Source: an uncultured Bacillota bacterium (GTDB lineage Bacteria > Bacillota > JAAYKD01). Taken from it: a DNA stretch of 9,259 nt. Positions 7,173 through 9,259 of the stretch are shown here, piece by piece (position 1 is the stretch's first letter; every line of letters starts with the position of its first letter). Position numbers and translations under genes: made by a program. The stretch is taken from contig CALCNS010000202.1 of the NCBI GenBank assembly GCA_937897315.1, positions 1 to 9,259 on the forward strand, given 5' to 3'. The notes beneath the pieces are model-generated. The model was not told the origin of the DNA, searched no databases, and saw only the letters and a list, made by a program, of their open reading frames with translations.

Positions 7173-7201
7173 TTCTCATATGACCCATCCTGTGCTAAAA
7201 T
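7173..7201 (+). promoter_or_regulatory. Candidate extended -10 sigma-A promoter for deoC
   Basis: TAAAAT at 7196-7201 is preceded by TG-C (7193-7195), an extended -10. A -35-like TTCTCA (4 of 6) is at 7173-7178 with an exact 17-base spacer. Transcription would start near 7208, leaving a short leader with the AAGGAGG ribosome binding site at 7219-7225. Confidence 0.6.
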
Positions 7202-7233
7202 AGGAAGTACTACTGAATAAGGAGGAGTGTACC

Positions 7234-7887
7234 ATGAATCTCGCTGGTATGATTGATCACACGCTCTTAAAACCGGAAGCCACCTCGGAACAAATCGAGC
7301 GTCTTTGCCAAGAGGCACTTGAATTTGGTTTTGCTTCCGTATGCGTCAATCCTGTGTATGTTCCACAAGTGTCTTCAAGGTTAAAAGGCAGTTCTGTGAA
7401 AACCTGTACGGTGATTGGCTTTCCTTTGGGTGCCTCTTCCAGCCCTATCAAAGCTGCAGAAGCACGGCATGCGGTTTTACAGGGTGCCGAAGAACTCGAC
7501 ATGGTAATCTCTATTGGAGCAGTCAAAAGTGGTCGGTGGAACGATGTTAAGGAAGACATTCTCGCTGTTTGTTCCGTAGCCGGTTCGTCCATCGTCAAGG
7601 TCATCTTAGAGACTTGCTTATTAACAGACGATGAAATTGTTCGATCTTGCCACATCGCAAAAGAAGCAGGTGCTCATTTTGTCAAGACTTCCACTGGTTT
7701 CTCCACTGCCGGCGCAACCAGAGAGCATGTCGCTTTAATGCGTCAAACCGTTGGCCCTGACATGGGTGTGAAAGCGTCCGGAGGCATCCGTACGTATGAA
7801 GATGCAATGGCGATGATTGCCGCCGGGGCTAATCGTCTGGGCGCAAGTGCCGGTCCTAAGATTCTTTCAGACAAGAGAACGACTTAG
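7234..7887 (+). CDS. deoC: Deoxyribose-phosphate aldolase
   Basis: This 217-residue cytoplasmic TIM-barrel class I aldolase cleaves 2-deoxyribose 5-phosphate to acetaldehyde and glyceraldehyde 3-phosphate in deoxynucleoside salvage. The family markers are MIDHTLLKPEAT (6-17), VCVNPVYV (37-43), VIGFPLGA (60-67), ELDMVI with Asp89, the Schiff-base lysine Lys151 in FVKTSTGFS, and Lys180 in VKASGGIRT. The phosphate loop near 202-207 reads LGASAG where GTSSG is more usual. Length is normal (about 215-225). AAGGAGG sits 8 bases before the ATG. The usual partners (pdp, deoB/drm, cdd) are not adjacent, so the gene appears monocistronic; it diverges from the unknown membrane protein gene and ends at a hairpin. 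Confidence 0.97.
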   Translation: MNLAGMIDHTLLKPEATSEQIERLCQEALEFGFASVCVNPVYVPQVSSRLKGSSVKTCTVIGFPLGASSSPIKAAEARHAVLQGAEELDMVISIGAVKSGRWNDVKEDILAVCSVAGSSIVKVILETCLLTDDEIVRSCHIAKEAGAHFVKTSTGFSTAGATREHVALMRQTVGPDMGVKASGGIRTYEDAMAMIAAGANRLGASAGPKILSDKRTT

Positions 7888-7890
7888 AAA

Positions 7891-7923
7891 AAGAGATGAG
7901 CAGAAATTTTCTGCTCATCTCTT
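7891..7923. terminator. Terminator hairpin between deoC and the DUF2089 gene
   Basis: A perfect 13-bp stem (AAGAGATGAGCAG 7891-7903 with CTGCTCATCTCTT 7911-7923) has a 7-base AT loop. Leftward, the stem runs into a T-rich tail (CTCTTTTTCT), making a good terminator for the DUF2089 gene. Rightward, the tail is GCCTTATTTCG, which is weaker, so deoC termination may be leaky. Confidence 0.85.
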
Positions 7924-7935
7924 GCCTTATTTCGA

Positions 7936-8316
7936 CTAAATTTGTTTGATTTTCTCCATGGCCTCTTCCATGGACAGTTCCCCTTTGCCCAATTGCTCTA
8001 GCACAGCTCTTCGGCGAGCTGCCTTTTGGTCCTCGCTATCCGGCCGGTCTACTGTATACCCTAACGCTTCAATCACCGTATCCAATCGGTTGCGAACGGT
8101 AGGATACGATACGCCAAGTTCGCGTTCTACTTCTTTGATGTTTCCACGTGAGCGAATAAAGACTTCCACGAATTCTTTTAATTCCGGGCTGAGTTGACAG
8201 AACTTGCAGACATCAAAATCTCCTTCGATGGTAGTATGACAGTTATCACAATGCAGACGGGTAACCGACAATGCCTCGTAGCAAACGGGGCAGCGACCCA
8301 ATACTTTACGTTTCAT
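7936..8316 (-). CDS. DUF2089 zinc-ribbon/HTH protein, probable transcription regulator
   Basis: This 126-residue protein has three CxxC pairs near the N-terminus (Cys9/12 in CPVC, Cys23/26 in CDNC, Cys37/40 in CKFC), a zinc-ribbon pattern, followed by a helix-turn-helix (GNIKEVERELGVSYPTVRNRL, about 58-78) and a charged C-terminal helix. This order and wording fit the DUF2089 family, whose role is not well established; DNA binding is expected from the HTH. I chose the ATG at 8316 because AAAGGAA (8330-8324) is 7 bases upstream and a good promoter -10 (8350-8355) lies inside the 26-codon extension that a start at 8394 would add. It is transcribed alone, divergent from purE. A link to purine control is possible from position only. 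Confidence 0.9.
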   Translation of the reverse strand: MKRKVLGRCPVCYEALSVTRLHCDNCHTTIEGDFDVCKFCQLSPELKEFVEVFIRSRGNIKEVERELGVSYPTVRNRLDTVIEALGYTVDRPDSEDQKAARRRAVLEQLGKGELSMEEAMEKIKQI

Positions 8317-8349
8317 GAAATCATTCCTTTCAAACGTTCCTCTGCTTTC

Positions 8350-8378
8350 ATTCTCTCTTTTTTTCTCTGCTTTGTCAA
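8350..8378 (-). promoter_or_regulatory. Sigma-A promoter for the DUF2089 gene
   Basis: A perfect TTGACA is read leftward at 8378-8373, with GAGAAT (4 of 6) at 8355-8350 after an exact 17-base spacer. The predicted start near 8343 gives a leader of about 27 bases containing the AAAGGAA ribosome binding site. Confidence 0.7.
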
Positions 8379-8418
8379 GTTCTGTTTCGACCAAATTGTA
8401 AAATCATCTACCTACAGG

Positions 8419-8431
8419 ATTGTTCGTATTT
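8419..8431 (-). promoter_or_regulatory. PurBox-like site upstream of the purE promoter
   Basis: Read leftward from 8431, the site is AAATACGAACAAT, which matches 12 of 13 positions of the PurR half-site as I remember it (AWWWCCGAACWWT), including the CGAA core. It ends 5 bases before the purE -35. I found no well-matched inverted partner at the usual distance further upstream (the best, near 8383-8395, is poor). A single short match can occur by chance. Confidence 0.5.
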
Positions 8432-8436
8432 TTGCT

Positions 8437-8465
8437 TTGACAAGCCAAAATCGTCGTGTTATAAT
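8437..8465 (+). promoter_or_regulatory. Consensus sigma-A promoter for purE-purB
   Basis: TTGACA (8437-8442) and TATAAT (8460-8465) both match consensus exactly and are separated by exactly 17 bases. This is the strongest promoter in the window. Transcription should begin near 8471-8473, giving a leader of about 65 bases. So strong a promoter on a biosynthetic operon implies repression, consistent with the PurBox-like sites on both sides of it. Confidence 0.93.
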
Positions 8466-8481
8466 GAACACATAACCATAT

Positions 8482-8527
8482 AAAGACGAACGATAACGGG
8501 GTTATTACCCATGCATCGTTCGAAAAG
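8482..8527. promoter_or_regulatory. PurBox-like inverted repeat and leader hairpin before purE
   Basis: CGAACGAT (8487-8494) and ATCGTTCG (8515-8522) form a perfect 8-bp inverted repeat, each flanked by the A/T-rich bases expected of a PurBox. Taking 13-base boxes, the gap is 20 bases, a little wider than the 16-17 I recall for B. subtilis PurR operators. The repeat lies downstream of the predicted transcript start and abuts the purE ribosome binding site (AAGGAGGG 8525-8532). In RNA it can also fold, with an inner GGGT-TATT-ACCC stem at 8499-8510. PurR operator, RNA hairpin, or both remain open. Confidence 0.65.
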
Positions 8528-8537
8528 GAGGGTTTCG

Positions 8538-9065
8538 ATGAAAAAGGTTTGGTTGATTATGGGAAGTGATTCGGATCTATCGCACATGAGCAGTGCAGCG
8601 AAAACATTGGAAGAATTCGGTGTTCCCTATGAAATGACCATTGCTTCGGCACACAGATGTACCGATTTTGTCACCGAGAAAGCAAAAGGATTAATCGAAA
8701 GGGATTTTGGCGTGGTCATCGCTGCAGCGGGCATGTCAGCTCATTTACCCGGAGTCATCGCGGGCAGCACTCCTCTACCCGTTATCGGAGTACCTTTAGC
8801 ATCCGGGCCCTTACAAGGAGCCGATGCACTTCACTCCATTGTTCAAATGCCCACCGGAGTTCCGGTAGCGACCGTAGCGATAAACGGAACTAAGAATGCC
8901 GCTTTACTAGCCGTGCAAATCTTGTCATTAACCAATGCGGAGCTAGCCACTCGGTTTGCCGGCTATAAGTCCGAATTGGCAAAGGAAGTTCTCAAGAAAA
9001 ACGACCATCTGCAGAAAGTAGGTTATACTGCTTACCTACAAGAAAAGGGAATGGTGATAAAATGA
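8538..9065 (+). CDS. purE: PurE, N5-CAIR mutase or AIR carboxylase
   Basis: This 175-residue cytoplasmic enzyme acts in de novo purine synthesis, making 4-carboxyaminoimidazole ribotide. The phosphate/substrate loop is IMGSDSD (7-13), the catalytic histidine is His39 in SAHR (37-40), AAGMSAHLPG (62-71) holds the second conserved histidine (His69), and VQMPTGVPVATVAINGTKNAALLA (102-124) is the conserved C-terminal core. The family's usual SAHRTP is SAHRCT here. Length is typical of PurE. I chose ATG at 8538 because AAGGAGGG (8525-8532) is 5 bases upstream; the in-frame ATG at 8511 lies within the leader hairpin and has no binding site. The stop overlaps the purB start (ATGA). No purK lies between purE and purB, so whether it works as a PurK-dependent mutase (class I) or a direct AIR carboxylase (class II) cannot be settled here. 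Confidence 0.96.
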   Translation: MKKVWLIMGSDSDLSHMSSAAKTLEEFGVPYEMTIASAHRCTDFVTEKAKGLIERDFGVVIAAAGMSAHLPGVIAGSTPLPVIGVPLASGPLQGADALHSIVQMPTGVPVATVAINGTKNAALLAVQILSLTNAELATRFAGYKSELAKEVLKKNDHLQKVGYTAYLQEKGMVIK

Positions 9066-9259
9066 TAGATCGTTACTCACGGCCAAAGATGGCTGCTCTA
9101 TGGTCTAAGGAAAATCGATTTAAAAAGTGGCTGGATGTGGAAATTCTTGCAACAGAAGCGTGGGCAGAACTAGGCGTGGTACCTCGGGAAGCGGCCGTCG
9201 CATTGCGAAAGAATGCTCGATTCCATGTTCAACGAATCGAGGAAATTGAAGAACAAACC
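9062..9259 (+). CDS. purB: Adenylosuccinate lyase, N-terminal fragment
   Basis: The first 66 codons are present and the gene runs off the window. MIDRYSRPKMAALWS (1-15), followed by ENRFKKWLDVEILATEAWAELGVVP (17-41), is the characteristic PurB N-terminus. The enzyme makes fumarate from SAICAR and from adenylosuccinate in purine synthesis. ATG at 9062 overlaps the purE TGA (9063-9065), which implies coupled translation; the ribosome binding site is the weak GGGAATGG (about 9048-9055) within purE. The active-site residues lie beyond the window. Confidence 0.95.
   Translation, partial: MIDRYSRPKMAALWSKENRFKKWLDVEILATEAWAELGVVPREAAVALRKNARFHVQRIEEIEEQT

Noticed and set aside
7257..7655. A 132-codon leftward frame inside deoC
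   Set aside because: It is antisense to a well-conserved gene, has no ribosome binding site, and its protein looks like a shadow of the deoC codons.
8317..8394. Longer DUF2089 protein starting at 8394
   Set aside because: The added 26 residues are not part of the family, the start lies upstream of the predicted promoter, and the ATG at 8316 has a good ribosome binding site.
8194..8475. A 93-codon rightward frame crossing the DUF2089 start and both promoters
   Set aside because: It overlaps the DUF2089 gene antisense and runs through both promoter regions, and it has no recognisable product.
8460..8537. Purine riboswitch in the purE leader
   Set aside because: The leader begins with TATAAT and contains ACCATAT, which faintly recalls the aptamer, but it is only about 65 bases long and lacks the GTTTCTACC segment and three-way junction. 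The hairpin is better explained by the PurBox-like repeat.
1..9259. Mobile elements, CRISPR, tRNA/rRNA genes or a defence system
   Set aside because: I saw no transposase, integrase, terminal repeats, spaced direct repeats or nuclease-type genes. All genes but one belong to known families, mostly housekeeping, and codon use looks even.

Overview
The window looks like a piece of chromosome from a low-to-mid GC member of the Bacillota, probably class Bacilli. I infer this from purine-rich GGAGG-type ribosome binding sites on nearly every gene, consensus sigma-A promoters, PurBox-like sites at a purE-purB operon, a DUF2089 protein, a split threonine/serine exporter and a 31-residue Prli42-like membrane miniprotein. 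I cannot name the genus. Nothing indicates a phage, transposon, CRISPR array, tRNA or rRNA. The first 46 bases are not genomic: they match the Illumina P5/TruSeq adapter, so the genomic sequence starts at about 47, at an untrimmed contig end.

Layout. 47-711 (+): the 3' end of a ThrE/YjjP-type gene and a complete YjjB-type gene, overlapping by one base, which together make a two-part amino-acid exporter. A bidirectional terminator (712-748) separates them from a leftward operon at 4160-750: an M24 metallopeptidase, a 31-codon membrane miniprotein that had to be found by hand, and an S9 serine peptidase. Divergent from this operon is a rightward M14 zinc carboxypeptidase (4340-6022). The three peptidases have different mechanisms and none has a signal peptide, which suggests an intracellular peptide-degrading set. 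A second bidirectional terminator (6028-6063) separates the carboxypeptidase from a leftward gene for an unrecognised single-pass membrane protein (7081-6062). Divergent from that is deoC (7234-7887), which converges through a third hairpin on a leftward DUF2089 zinc-ribbon/HTH protein (8316-7936). Divergent from the DUF2089 gene is the start of a purine operon: purE (8538-9065), then purB (9062 to the window edge).

How the genes fit together. Peptide breakdown, amino-acid export, deoxyribose-phosphate salvage and de novo purine synthesis are mainly housekeeping functions, and I see no clearly new defence or mobile system. The best leads are regulatory or small: the purE control region (perfect TTGACA-17-TATAAT promoter, PurBox-like inverted repeat that can also fold as a leader hairpin, third PurBox-like site upstream), the missing purK between purE and purB, the membrane miniprotein inside the peptidase operon, the start-site arrangement of the M14 gene, and the unknown membrane protein.
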